Shown here piece by piece: positions 18,701 to 28,020 of a stretch of DNA of 64,000 bases. The notes below the pieces were generated by a model. That model ran no database searches. It saw only the letters and a list, made by a program, of their open reading frames with translations, and was not told the origin of the DNA. A program made the position numbers and the translations under genes. Within the stretch, counting starts at the first letter, position 1, and each line of letters begins with the position of its first letter. The DNA lies in NCBI RefSeq assembly GCF_001693385.1, contig NZ_CP016428.1, positions 5,270,001 through 5,334,000 on the forward strand. Reading direction: 5' to 3'. This stretch comes from Bradyrhizobium icense. Its GTDB lineage: Bacteria; Pseudomonadota; Alphaproteobacteria; Rhizobiales; Xanthobacteraceae.

Positions 18701-19022
18701 CGGGCTCGGTTCGGTGGCTGCGGATCGCTTTGGGAAGTAAGGCCATCACTTCGCGGTTGGATTCGACCTCGCGCGACATCGTTACCTGGCCGGCATCGAA
18801 CAGGCGCACGCCGACAATCGCCGCGGCCTCGAATACGGCACCAATGGCGCAGCCGGTATCGCCCGCCTCGATGCGTTGCATGAGGCCACGCGAGACCCCC
18901 GCCCGTTCCGCCAAGGCAGCAACCGTCATGTGGCGGTCAATGCGCCCTCGGCGGATGAGCTGCCCCAACCGGATCGCGGCATCCCCAGCATAGGGTGAGA
19001 CAGGACGGTTGGTCTTGGGCAC
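18687..19022 (-). CDS. hipB: HipB-type XRE antitoxin and autorepressor
   Basis: 111 residues with a Cro/C1 helix-turn-helix at about 15-70 (LGQLIRRGRIDRHMTVAALA, ERAGVSRGLMQRIEAGD), typical of HipB. The tail (residues 75-111) may contact HipA. The start is GTG 19022; the first operator lies 5-20 bases ahead, leaving little room for a leader, so transcription probably begins within the operator array. It overlaps hipA by 14 bases. HipB proteins bind inverted repeats as dimers, neutralise HipA and repress their own operon; the four sites upstream fit that. Confidence 0.9.
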   Translation of the reverse strand: MPKTNRPVSPYAGDAAIRLGQLIRRGRIDRHMTVAALAERAGVSRGLMQRIEAGDTGCAIGAVFEAAAIVGVRLFDAGQVTMSREVESNREVMALLPKAIRSHRTEPDDDF

Positions 19023-19026
19023 GTCT

Positions 19027-19144
19027 GATCCATAAATAGGCCATAAGCGGCATTAGGGGTCTATTTATAGACCGACTCGGAACCGATGTCAACTTTATGA
19101 TCTATAAATAGATCATTTTGCCCTTCGTGATCCGTTTATAGCCA
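19027..19144 (-). promoter_or_regulatory. Four phased hipBA operators
   Basis: Four inverted repeats with the core CTAT-2-ATAG: 19027-19042 (GATCCATAAATAGGCC), 19058-19073 (GGTCTATTTATAGACC, perfect), 19097-19116 (ATGATCTATAAATAGATCAT, perfect 9-bp arms) and 19129-19144 (GATCCGTTTATAGCCA, weak). Centres are 31, 41 and 30 bases apart, about three, four and three helical turns, so bound HipB dimers would sit on one face of the DNA. Confidence 0.85.
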
Positions 19145-19354
19145 CTCAACTCCTCCCCTGCCTACGATCGGCGCGCTTCACGTGTAAAAGGCCAATTGAT
19201 CGAGGGTAAGCACGTGAAGCGCTCGCACCATCGTATAGGTTTCAGGCGCTGCCGCGCCGTGGCCTACGGCATGGTGCGAACTGGCATTGCCCGTCCGAGC
19301 CGGGATAGAAGTCAGCGAAGGTGTGCGATCTCAAATCCAGCAGCTTCTTGATCC

Positions 19355-19712
19355 GTGCGCCCTTCCCATGAACGTCCGGACGTGGACCTCCTCGCCTTGC
19401 ACCTGTTCGCTGCGATAGCGGGAGAAAGAGGTAAGATGATTTCAGCCCGGACGAGGCAGGCACTCGCGGCTGCAAGGCGCCTGAGATTACTCTTGGCAAC
19501 CAAGGATCCACGTGCGCAGGAACGCGGTGGAGACCATGACTGCTTCGGCTGACCGGTTCGCGGCCAACGTCCTTCCAATCATCCGCGAGGAGCAGAACGC
19601 TGGCGCAACGTCCTTGGAGATTGCCGGGGTGTTGAACGCGCATGGCGTCGTGACGGCTCGCGGCGGCCAATGGCACGCCAAAGTCTATCAGCAACATCCT
19701 TGAACGCTCATA
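19355..19712 (+). pseudogene. Serine recombinase (resolvase/invertase) C-terminal remnant
   Basis: Pieces in order: LLALHLFAAIAGERGKMISA with RTRQALAAAR, then SADRFAANVLPIIREEQNAG with LNAHGVVTARGGQWHAK and, after a shift, SISNILERS. This is the end of the catalytic domain plus the C-terminal region of a large resolvase-type recombinase. The catalytic serine part is missing and two or three frameshifts are present. Confidence 0.75.
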
Positions 19713-19763
19713 AGGGGCAGACGGTGCTGACAACGATCACAATCCTCCTTCTTCTCGCGATCA

Positions 19764-19997
19764 TCATGTTTTCGCCGGAAGCATTGTGGCCCAATTCGCG
19801 CCGCGTAATGGAGCGCCGCGCCGCCGACGCCGGCTCCTGCCGGAGCTTCCCCATTCACGCCGCAGCACGGAATCGCGCAGACCGAGTTCTCCTTCGCGAC
19901 TGACGTGATTAATCGACCACTCAAAAGCGAGCTCCGTGACCTGCCGCTTGTACTCACCGGTAAACGACCGACTTGACGTCCTTCCATTCGACACCAC
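19764..19997 (-). pseudogene. IS3-type transposase OrfA remnant
   Basis: Leftward pieces RTSSRSFTGEYKRQVTELAF and GELGLRDSVLRREW resemble the helix-turn-helix OrfA of IS3-family elements (FTGEYKRQVVDLV, LGLRDSVLRRW). The middle and end are scrambled and no OrfB follows. Confidence 0.55.
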
Positions 19998-20043
19998 CTG
20001 GCTCCATGAACCTAGTAGAGGTCTCCACTCATTCGGCGGAGGT

Positions 20044-20529
20044 TTAGTGCCACTTGCTGGTCAATAGAAAATGACGCGTCTCCCGCTCGGCACGGGTTGC
20101 TAGAATATTCGCAACATCAGGAGAGTATTTCTGGCAATCCTGCATAGCGGTGGAATTGACGCTGTTCTCTTGCCGCGCCAGCTCATCAGACTGCCGCTCC
20201 GATGGCTCGAGAGATAAGGTGTACACGCTTGCGCCTCGGACCGCTTGATCGGATAAGGCGTCCGCATGCAGAGAAGTAAAGAGAGTCACAGCATCTTCCT
20301 TGACAAAGGTCTGCGTCGATCAAGCGGGATGAAGGCCTCATCATCATGGGTTATCATGACCCAATATCGGCCGCCTTGTCTGAGCGCGGCTTTCAAAGAG
20401 TACGCCATACTCAGGGCAATGTGCGTCTCGAGCGTCCGGTGGCGCCGATCGCGCCGGGATCGTGGCCGCGTGTCCAAGGTCGAGCATGGATAAGGGAACT
20501 ATCCCCAGAAGCCACAGCACGCCTCGCAA
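20044..20529 (-). pseudogene. Decayed N-acetylmuramoyl-L-alanine amidase (AmiC type)
   Basis: Leftward pieces across frames: a signal-like start (MRGVLWLLGIVPLSM), then GHDPGAIGATG (zinc-binding DPGHGGxDPGAIG region), ETHIALSMAYSLKAALRQGG with RYWVMITHDDEAFIPLDRR, then LFTSLHADALSDQAVRGASV with YTLSLEPS, and DVANILATRAERETRHF. The Amidase_3 order is clear. At least three shifts break it, and the first zinc His is disrupted. Confidence 0.7.
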
Positions 20530-21617
20530 CGAACGCAGAAAGACCGGCCCAGCAATCCAATAAGAAACTTACGGCGCTCACGCCTCCTCCGATTGGCCCA
20601 ATTGTCTCCGTTCGAAGTCTGAGTTTGGCCGGGCGTTCAGACGGAGAGCATGATCGAAAATTCGCATGTTCGTCACCTTGAGAAACGGGAGTGCTAGTGC
20701 TGACCCGCCGTCACATTGGAAAGCCCGATAACATGATCAGTCGTGACGGCCTCGGATGCAGAGATGCGTCAACATACGGCCATCATCTTTGAAGATGCGA
20801 GCGGCCACGTAAACCGCCGGTCCGCCCGAGAAATTGGAATGATAAGCGCATGCGCCTGCGGTGTATACGTTGGAGGACTGTCATCCGCGGTATTTGCGAA
20901 ATACGAGCATATCGCCCCTCTCGGCTGCCTCCTTCGGTATTGAGAGTAGCTTCGATTTCCGATGTTCCGCTTCACTTGATAAGCGTTCAAGACGTTTTTA
21001 AACCACACCGCGAACGTCCCGGTCAGTGCGTTGCAACGCGAGTTCCACGTTAGTTCGTTATTCACCCGCAATCAGCAACTTGAAAACTCTCATCGGACCG
21101 ACCGATCTCCACCTGACAACAGCTAACCGAATGTAGCGAGTTATCTCTGTGCTTCGGTCAGATTGATCTCGCTCCCACACACCTAGAGCGTGTTCGGCCC
21201 GCTTAGGTAGATGAAGGAGCTCTGCATGAATGAAGTCGATGATCGGCGTGGCCTCTGCCTTTGATCAAACGATGCTCCGAGCGGTTCGCGCCGTTCTGGT
21301 TGTAGAGTGGGAGCAACACTCAGCCAGACGATCAGATACAGTTCATCGCTGCTCTCGCCCCACGCGCGCGCCTTTATCAGCGAGCTTCGATTCAAACGCC
21401 CTTCTCTCCAATGTTGGCATTGACGCGCATCTCTCCCATACGCGATCGACTTGTGTCGCTGTGCACATTTGGTCATGCTTTCCGAGCCTACAACCTAACG
21501 CAGCGTGAGCTTCAAGCTCTTTCTTTCGAGTGAGTGTTGCGCTGCCGTTACAGCAATCTCCGATGACGTTGCTAAGACGCGCGCGGCATGGGGCCATCGA
21601 AAGGAAAGAAACTGGAA
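20530..21617. other. Long stretch without a supported gene
   Basis: Open frames on both strands look like shadows. The last 100 bases should contain the promoter of the outer-membrane protein gene, but I cannot place -35/-10 boxes with confidence. Confidence 0.35.
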
Positions 21618-22301
21618 ATGAAGAACTTGTTGCTTGTGACTTGCAGCATCGTCGCTCTTGGCGCGGTCGCACCCGCATTCGGTGCGGATCTCGCTGCGCA
21701 GCCCGTCTATAAGGCGCCACCGCCGCAGGTCGCGGCCGCGATCTACGACTGGAGCGGTCTGTACATCGGTATCAACGGCGGTTGGGGCTTTAGCGATGCA
21801 ACGGGTGGCACCCTGGGTGGCCACATCGGCTATCGCCAGCAGATGGGTCAGGCGGTGTTTGGTATCGAAGGTCAAGGCAACTGGGCTGATTTCAGCGGCT
21901 CCAATGTCAGCACCACCTTCGCCCTCAATACTAACCGCAGCACGACCGACGCGTTCGGCCTGATCACCGGCCTGATCGGCTACACCTCCAACAACGTTCT
22001 GCTTTACGCCAAGGGCGGTGCTGCGGTGACGAGCAACACCCATCAGGTCACCTCAACCCTGACCGGACTGGCGAGCACCGACAATACGCGTTTGGGCGCC
22101 GCGGTCGGCGCGGGTGTGGAAGTCGGCTTTGCGCCGAACTGGTCGGTCGGCGTCGAGTACGACCACCTGTTCATGCCGGACGCCAACGTGAGCTTCACCA
22201 CGGCCGCTGGTGTGGTCGCGACCGATCGCATCCGCCAGGATTTCGATCTCCTGACCCTGCGGCTCAACTACAAGTTTAGCCCGCCGGTTCTCAAATACTG
22301 A
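21618..22301 (+). CDS. Omp25/Omp31-type outer-membrane beta-barrel protein
   Basis: 227 residues. Signal peptide MKNLLLVTCSIVALGAVAPA (cleaved after FGA), a short linker rich in K/P/A (QPVYKAPPPQ), then an eight-stranded barrel opening with DWSGLYIGINGGWGF and closing with LTLRLNYKFSPPVLKY. This is the pattern of rhizobial Omp25/31-like surface proteins (usually 210-250 residues). ATG 21618 begins the signal peptide; the frame is open a little further upstream without signal character. It is monocistronic, followed 26 bases later by a strong terminator. Role: abundant outer-membrane structural protein or small porin. Confidence 0.9.
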   Translation: MKNLLLVTCSIVALGAVAPAFGADLAAQPVYKAPPPQVAAAIYDWSGLYIGINGGWGFSDATGGTLGGHIGYRQQMGQAVFGIEGQGNWADFSGSNVSTTFALNTNRSTTDAFGLITGLIGYTSNNVLLYAKGGAAVTSNTHQVTSTLTGLASTDNTRLGAAVGAGVEVGFAPNWSVGVEYDHLFMPDANVSFTTAAGVVATDRIRQDFDLLTLRLNYKFSPPVLKY

Positions 22302-22327
22302 TCTCTTCGCGTTCAAACGGCGGATCG

Positions 22328-22359
22328 AAAGCCCCGGCCCTCGGGCCGGGGCTTTTTTT
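22328..22359 (+). terminator. Rho-independent terminator of the outer-membrane protein gene
   Basis: AAAGCCCCGGCCC, loop TC, GGGCCGGGGCTTT and a T run: a perfect GC-rich 13-bp stem with a T-tract just after the stop at 22301. Confidence 0.95.
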
Positions 22360-23131
22360 CGAGCTAACCATCTGCCGCGGAACGGTCACCTAACCGCGTT
22401 CTGTATTTCCGGGAATACGCAAGGACGTTCTGCCTGCAAACCGTATGAGTCGAGTATGTTCAAGGTGATCACCACCAAACTCCAACGGCTTGATGAAATG
22501 GGGAACCTGACACGGCCCGGCACAATGGTGATGCATGGTCAGGGGATGAGCACGCAGACAGCCGGACAGCCTGCCCGGTTTAAGAGCGCCCCCCATGCTT
22601 CCGCGGACATTCGACCCAAGACCTACTTCCATTCTGCGGTCCGCAACGCACTGTTCAGCTTACGCATCTCACGTGGAAGCGCCGGATCGGCCTTCAGCCC
22701 GCTCACACGATCCGATTGCTAAGAGTATGGTGCTGCTTGTGCTCGACGTCTGGGTATTCTGTGGCCGCCGGTTGTGCAGAACGGTTGGTTCGATTGTCAT
22801 TCCCCCTTGACCTTGGGCTCAACGCGCGGAGACACGGCAAGAGAAACCCGTTCGTGTCTGTTGACGATTCAGGCCCAACCCGAGCCACTGTTTGCCTACA
22901 TCAACAGCCCTGTCATATGCGTCAGTCTTTATAGCCTTCTGGACTTGATGCTAGCAGACGCTTTGTCATAGCTGCGCTTTCATCGGGCAGCTGATCGGGC
23001 ACTTGCTTTCGTGTCCTGCTCCCATCCTGCACCGCCTGTGCGAATTCATGCATCGCAGACGCCCGAAGGCCTGCGCCGCGTTCCTTTACATTCAAAGAAC
23101 GCGCAATGCCCACTACGGTGGAAGACCCATA
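22360..23131. other. Stretch without a supported gene
   Basis: Several + frames of 60-90 residues, none with a recognisable domain. It separates the outer-membrane protein gene from the convergent cytochrome c peroxidase gene. Confidence 0.35.
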
Positions 23132-24214
23132 CTATCTGCCTAAAGAGGGCGGCGGCGTCGCGTCGGTACGCGTGGGCAATTTCGGATATTCAATCTTAGG
23201 CAGCTGCCCAGTTAGCGCATTCAGAAACGCAACAATATCGTTCTTTTCCTTATCGCTAAGCTCGATGCCGAGCTGGGTTTCACCCATCACGCCAACCGCT
23301 TGCTTAAGGCTCCAAACCTGGCCTGAATGGAAGTATGGGGCCCGCAACGCGACGTTGCGCAACGGCGCGGCGCGGAAAACGTACTCGTCGCTGGCCGCCT
23401 CGGTGACCGCGTATCGGCCCTTGTCGGAGGCCGGAAGCAGGGTTGCGCCCGGCCTTTCTATCACGCCGAACGGGAAGTAACCTTGTCCACCGACGTTGAT
23501 TCCGTTGTGACAAGAGGAGCACCCCGTTTCCATGAAGAGCTTCAATCCTGCCTTCTGCTGATCATTGAGAGCAGTCGTATCGCCTTCAAGGTACTGATCG
23601 AAAGGAGCAGCGGGTGTAATCAGAGTCGCTTCAAAGGCCTCGATCGCCTTCGCGAAGTTGTCAAAGGTGACCGGCGACGCCTCGTTCGGGAACGCCTTCT
23701 TGAACATGACCACATAGTCACTCATCGAATTCAACGTATTGAGCACATGATCTGGGGTCGCATTCATTTCGATACGCGCCTGCACGGGCCCCTTAGCTTG
23801 CGCCTTGAGGTCTGCGGCACGTCCATCCCAGAACTGCGCCAGATTGTATACCGCGTTATAAACAGTTGGCGCCCGACGTGGACCCTGCTGCCAGCCGTGC
23901 CCGACCGAGGTCGGACCGGCATCGACTCCGCCGGTACCAAGATTATGGCAGCTATTGCAGCTGATGATCTGGCTGGCTGACAGTCGCGGATCGAAGAACA
24001 ACATCTTGCCGAGCTCGACCTTCTCGTGAGTGACCGGATTGTCCTTCACAGCAGGCATGATCGAGGGGATCGGTTTGAAAATCTGCCTAGCAGCTCTCAT
24101 CAAATCATCATCGGTGCTAGCTTGTGATGAGGCCAACATCGCAACGGCCGCAACGCATAGCTTGCGTACAAGTTGAAGCTCCCATATCGCTGACTTCTTC
24201 ACAATACCTCTCAT
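23132..24214 (-). CDS. Di-haem cytochrome c peroxidase (CcpA/MauG family)
   Basis: About 360 residues with an N-terminal hydrophobic export signal (LVRKLCVAAVAMLASSQAS). Two haem c sites: CNSCH in the N-terminal domain and CSSCH in the C-terminal domain, spaced as in bacterial cytochrome c peroxidases. Other family marks: VELGKMLFFDPRLS, QFWDGRAADLKAQAKGPV, FRAAPLRNVALRAPYFHSG and the end DKEKNDIVAFLNALTG. It reduces peroxide in the periplasm with electrons from small cytochromes. ATG 24214 is chosen over a TTG three codons upstream; the ribosome binding site is poor either way. In a nodule setting it could protect microaerobic cells; that is inference. Confidence 0.9.
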   Translation of the reverse strand: MRGIVKKSAIWELQLVRKLCVAAVAMLASSQASTDDDLMRAARQIFKPIPSIMPAVKDNPVTHEKVELGKMLFFDPRLSASQIISCNSCHNLGTGGVDAGPTSVGHGWQQGPRRAPTVYNAVYNLAQFWDGRAADLKAQAKGPVQARIEMNATPDHVLNTLNSMSDYVVMFKKAFPNEASPVTFDNFAKAIEAFEATLITPAAPFDQYLEGDTTALNDQQKAGLKLFMETGCSSCHNGINVGGQGYFPFGVIERPGATLLPASDKGRYAVTEAASDEYVFRAAPLRNVALRAPYFHSGQVWSLKQAVGVMGETQLGIELSDKEKNDIVAFLNALTGQLPKIEYPKLPTRTDATPPPSLGR

Positions 24215-24554
24215 CGGCACCAAACGGGAGGGGCATCGTCCCTGTTTATGTCACGCACTCCGCTTGCCCCAGTGATGGCTGCATCTACCAGCAACCGCCG
24301 TGTCAGTGGCGCTCGCAAGAGCTAAGCTGCTGATTAGCCTTCAAAGCAGTTGCGACCCAGCGGATAATCTTAGGTGTCTTGAACCTGACAGAAGCCGGGC
24401 GGTGTCAGAAATGCGACAGCCAAGAACTAGCGGTGGCCGATTCGTGGGCGACCGGCGTGATTGTACCGATGCGGCATCCAACTCGCTGCTCTTAACGGAT
24501 TAGATCGTCATGCCATGGAGAATCCTGCGAGCGGGCATCACACGGTCAGGTCAG
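24215..24554. other. Upstream region of the peroxidase gene
   Basis: Holds no supported gene. I looked for an Fnr/FixK box (TTGAT-4-ATCAA) and a sigma-54 promoter on the - strand and did not find a good match. Confidence 0.3.
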
Positions 24555-24812
24555 TTAGCATCCGGTTGCCAGCGCTGGCGCCGCCGAGAATTCAATAAGA
24601 TTGAGGCGAATCGCCTTTACGGTGGCCTGGATGCGGTTCGTCGTACCCAGCTTGCGCATCACGTTCTTAATATGAAAATTAACTGTATTCTCGCTGACCT
24701 TCAGTATCTTCCCAATTTCCCAAGACGATTTTCCCTCTGCCACCCAGCGCAAACAGTCTTTTTCGCGCTCAGACAGGGTAGGTTTCCTGTTGCAGCTGCT
24801 ATCCTCATTCAT
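24555..24812 (-). CDS. Solo LuxR-type helix-turn-helix protein
   Basis: 85 residues, essentially only the LuxR C-terminal HTH: LSEREKDCLRWVAEGKSSWE followed by IGKILKVSENTVNFHIKNVM with RKLGTTNRIQATVKAI. The N-terminal autoinducer-binding or receiver domain is absent. The ATG has GGAG about seven bases ahead (ACGGAGACTGAAACATG), so this short form is probably the real gene rather than a truncated tail. Similar stand-alone HTH proteins occur in rhizobia. It lies just downstream of the fixABC relic on the same strand. Target genes unknown. Confidence 0.75.
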   Translation of the reverse strand: MNEDSSCNRKPTLSEREKDCLRWVAEGKSSWEIGKILKVSENTVNFHIKNVMRKLGTTNRIQATVKAIRLNLIEFSAAPALATGC

Positions 24813-24967
24813 GTTTCAGTCTCCGTAGTTGGTATCCACGATTAGAGCGCAAGGCTTCCGTCTCTTGTTTATGCATGAACTCCTTCGAAAACCGGTGGCC
24901 ACTTTTCCGGATCGTGCAGCGGCACAGGGCGCGGGCGAATATTCGCCGCGCTTGGGCCACAGCGCCT

Positions 24968-26114
24968 TCATGTCGAATTTGGCCATAGGTAGCGCGGAGG
25001 CATGGCGGCTATCCCGGCGTCGACCACGATGGCGTCGAACCTTACCTCGATCGTGACAGCCTCCTCTAGCTCGCGATGAGTGCGGCCGCAGACGCGCACG
25101 AAGGCGGCCATCCGCGCTGCCAGCAGCCGGTTCGCGTCACTGGCAATATGGGCGAGTTCGAAGATCGGCGCGTTCTTCTCGATGCTAATGGCGACGATCA
25201 GGTCGGCACTCTTGACGCCGACCCGATGCAGGATCGCGCCGGAAATGCCGGCGGCGATAGATAGCTTTGGCCAGATGATCTTGCCGGTGTGACCGCTCTG
25301 CCGGGCGTAGGTGACCCAGCCCTTCTGCGCCAGCGGACCTGAGCAGCCATATTCGGCGCGGAGGACAGCGGCGATCTGGGGCGCCATTTGATACTTTTCG
25401 GCCCATCGGAGCCCAAGACCCTCGGCGCCTACGACATCGGCAGACGCGAGATTGACGTTTGCGGAATCGCAGCCCGGCACGAATGGAGTGCTCCTCCGCC
25501 TTGATGGTGGGTGCGCCGAGATCCGGGGCCCCCGTCTTGGCGACGTAGGTGAGCTGCAGCAGGCCGGGCCGCTGCTTGGCAATGCCGGGCTCGACCTTTG
25601 CGGTGTCGCCGTCGATCGTCTGCTTGTCAGTGAAGATGACATCAGCCGGTCCATACTCCCTCCCAGTCTTGCGGATTGCGGTCGCCAACGCATGGCTGCT
25701 CGCCAGTGTGCCGTCCTGGCGAATACGCAATCAATGACCGCACGATGTGGTCGGCGCCGAAGGTCAGTGCCTTGCGTAGGGCTCGGCGGCCATCGATGAG
25801 CACGCGCCGCGCTCGTCGCTTAGCTCCAGCACTGTTCGCAGCGCGAACAGATCGTAGATGTTGATAATGGTCGGCTCCCTGGTGGCGCATGGAGTTGTTG
25901 GCCACGGAGCGCCCGCGGATCTGCGCGAAGTTGGAAGCCTGCTTGACGTAGACGATACCGACCATGCGGTACTCCACAAGTTCCGAGAACCTGGGATCGG
26001 AACAGCAAGGCTCGTGCCAGTTGCCGCGCTCGCGAGAATCAGGCGTGGAGACAAATGCTTGAGATAATTGGCGATCGATTGGGGCACGATAGGCGATCGA
26101 CGCAACTGCGACAT
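24968..26114 (-). pseudogene. fixA: Relic of fixA-fixB-fixC (electron-transfer flavoprotein genes)
   Basis: Leftward pieces keep the order of fixABC. FixA: IVYVKQASNFAQIRGR, IINIYDLFALR, RKALTFGADHIVRSL, FTDKQTIDGDTAKVEPGIA with LLQLTYV. FixB: LAQKGWVTYARQSGHTGKII, WPKLSIAAGISGAILHRVGV, ADLIVAISIEKNAPIFELAH. FixC start: VRFDAIVVDAGIA, from the FAD-binding GxGxxG start, already mutated. Large internal deletions and many frameshifts. Intact FixABC supplies high-potential electrons to nitrogenase, so this is a dead symbiotic nitrogen-fixation block. Upstream a GGT-10-ACA site at 26115-26130 is one base off the NifA box TGT-10-ACA. Confidence 0.85.
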
Positions 26115-26655
26115 GGTCGGAAATGCGACATTGCCGATTGGAGCAGCCGCGACATTAGTTGATGTAGATTAAGAAGAGAGCGGCTTAAGACGGGATACGT
26201 TTTCGCTGATCTGCGGTGAGAGTGGGGCCACAAGGTGAGCGGCCGCAACGTTCACGAGTACCAAAACCCGTACCCTCCTTTCGCCTTGGAGAACGTCGCA
26301 CGGCTAGGAGCAGATGGAGATGTCGGATCGTGCTCTACGTCGAGCACAGCAAGAAGTCCTGATCTGATGAGGTTTGCCGATGGTAGAACGAGTGCGCTTT
26401 GAATTTCCGCCATCAACGATCGAACATCTTGTGATTGTTAGGGCTTAGCTTAGCCGCGACTCCCGCGGCATCCTATTGCGACTTGCAACACGTTGCGACC
26501 CCAGTCAACTACCAACGCTAGTAATTGATCGAGATGACAGAAGCATGCACCTATCGGTTGGGCTGCGGGATTGCCCGAGCGGCTTGCCTTGATCAAGAAC
26601 TGAACGAAGCACGCCCTGAACGTCCGGCCGGTCGAACGCACCTGCAAGGAGTGGC
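26115..26655 (+). promoter_or_regulatory. Leader region of the phosphonate cluster with a weak sigma-54-like site
   Basis: No gene. At 26561-26574 there is GG-10-GC (GGCTGCGGGATTGC), which has the spacing and the ends (GGC...TTGC) of a -24/-12 promoter but mismatches inside. An imperfect palindrome ACCAACGCTAGT lies at 26511-26522; in the duplicated leader at 29151 it is perfect (ACCAACGTTGGT). Three copies of GCGACAT near 26107-26155 precede. An AAGGAG lies five bases before the ATG at 26656. Confidence 0.35.
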
Positions 26656-27594
26656 ATGCAAGATCAATCCCAATCTTTTCTCGCCAACGGCCCTGATCGA
26701 TGCGCTGACTCCTCACTTGCAGAAATGCTGCGTGGTGAGATTTGCTCCAACCGCGAGCTCTCCTTCCTCATGGAAGCTCATGATGCGCTCTCCGGCGCAA
26801 TCGCCAAGCGGGCAGGCTTTAAAGGTCTCTGGGCCTCGGGCCTGTCAATTGCCTGCTCTCTCGGCTACCGCGATGCCAACGAAGCGTCTTGGAACCAACT
26901 CGTCGATGTGGTCGAGCGCATCGTGGACTCGACGGAGCTGCCCGTGCTCGTTGATGGCGATGGCGGCTTCGGGAATTTCAATAATGCGCGCCTGTTGGCG
27001 CGCAAACTCCGTCAGCGTGGCGCTGCCGGAATTGCGCTGGAGGACAGCTGTTTTCCGAAGATGAACTCGTTTGTTGGCGATCGGCATCCTCTAGCCGATA
27101 TTGATGAATTTTCCGGCCGGCTGCGGGCAGTGAAAGATACAGTCGCGGACGACTTGGTCCTCGTGGCACGGATCGAAGCGTTGATCGCCGGCCATGGAAT
27201 GGACGAGGCAATTTTACGCGCTAGCGCTTACGCGGCCGCGGGAGCCGACGCGATCCTCATTCACTCGCGTAAGAGCACCGCCGACGAGATCCTCTCGTTC
27301 GCGAGTGCCTGGCAGAACTGCCTGCCTGTCGTAATCGTTCCAACGAAATACTATCGAACACCGGTCTCTGCATATCGGGATGCCGGCATCTCCACGGTGA
27401 TCTGGGCCAACCACTCCATGCGAGCTGCAATAGCGGCAATGCGACACGTCTGCGGCCGCATTATCGCCGAGGACGGCATTGCCGGGATTGAGCCAGATAT
27501 CGCGACGCTCGACGAGGTATTCGATTTGTTGAGGTACGACGAACTCGCCCGTGCGGAAGCGCGCTATCTCCACCCCCCTGACCCACGGCAATAG
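26656..27594 (+). CDS. pepM: Phosphoenolpyruvate mutase (C-P bond formation), variant motif
   Basis: 312 residues of the PEP mutase/isocitrate lyase superfamily. It converts PEP to phosphonopyruvate, the entry step of nearly all phosphonate biosynthesis. Family marks: GFKGLWASGLSIACSLG with RDANEASW (Asp73), metal-binding Asp100 and Asp102 in VLVDGDGGFGNFNN, the signature loop at 129-138 EDSCFPKMNS, VARIEAL (Arg172), AILIHSRK (His203) and VVIVPTKYY. The usual motif is EDK-x5-NS; here the Lys is Ser but the decisive Asn137 and Lys135 are kept. Asn points to mutase, not hydrolase. DADTGYG is DGDGGFG. AAGGAG lies five bases before ATG. A cytidylyltransferase gene follows at 28021, and a truncated second copy lies at 29.2 kb. 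Confidence 0.88.
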   Translation: MQDQSQSFLANGPDRCADSSLAEMLRGEICSNRELSFLMEAHDALSGAIAKRAGFKGLWASGLSIACSLGYRDANEASWNQLVDVVERIVDSTELPVLVDGDGGFGNFNNARLLARKLRQRGAAGIALEDSCFPKMNSFVGDRHPLADIDEFSGRLRAVKDTVADDLVLVARIEALIAGHGMDEAILRASAYAAAGADAILIHSRKSTADEILSFASAWQNCLPVVIVPTKYYRTPVSAYRDAGISTVIWANHSMRAAIAAMRHVCGRIIAEDGIAGIEPDIATLDEVFDLLRYDELARAEARYLHPPDPRQ

Positions 27595-28020
27595 CTTGTC
27601 ATCCATACAACAACCTACTCGTTCTCGAAGGACTGCCGCCATGCAACCGCCTGCGCTATCGTCAGGCTCCACTGCAATCTATCGAGGCATTCTTTGCCTC
27701 GCTACTATTGGAATGTCGTCAAAATGGCGTAACAGACCTTACGCGGCCGCACTGTGCAGTCCTGCCCTCTCTTGGCTCGATCTGTTCATCTATCCCGATG
27801 ACCAGACACCGAAGAACAGCCACGAGCTCATTTCTTTTTCAGAACGACCGACGAACACTATGATTTATGTGTTTTGAACCGTGGACTCGCATTTCCAAGG
27901 AATCCGGCAGCCTTCACGCCACCGCAGCAACCATGAGAGACGGCCCGAGGCTGCTCATCGACACCTCAGCGCCTGGGAATGATGAGGGCGGGCAGTCCCG
28001 CGACGATAGAAGGGAATGAA
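27595..28020 (+). other. Spacer between pepM and the cytidylyltransferase gene
   Basis: No supported gene. A hairpin GAGGCA-TTCT-TTGCCTC near 27684-27701 has no T-tract and might be an mRNA processing or attenuation element. Local AT-rich runs (about 27,830-27,880) contrast with the flanks, suggesting a deleted gene. Confidence 0.35.

Noticed and set aside
23327..23980. 217-residue + strand frame
   Set aside because: Antisense to the cytochrome c peroxidase gene with both haem motifs on the other strand.
24215..24345. FixK/Fnr or sigma-54 promoter for the cytochrome c peroxidase gene
   Set aside because: No TTGAT-4-ATCAA and no properly spaced GG/GC pair on the - strand.
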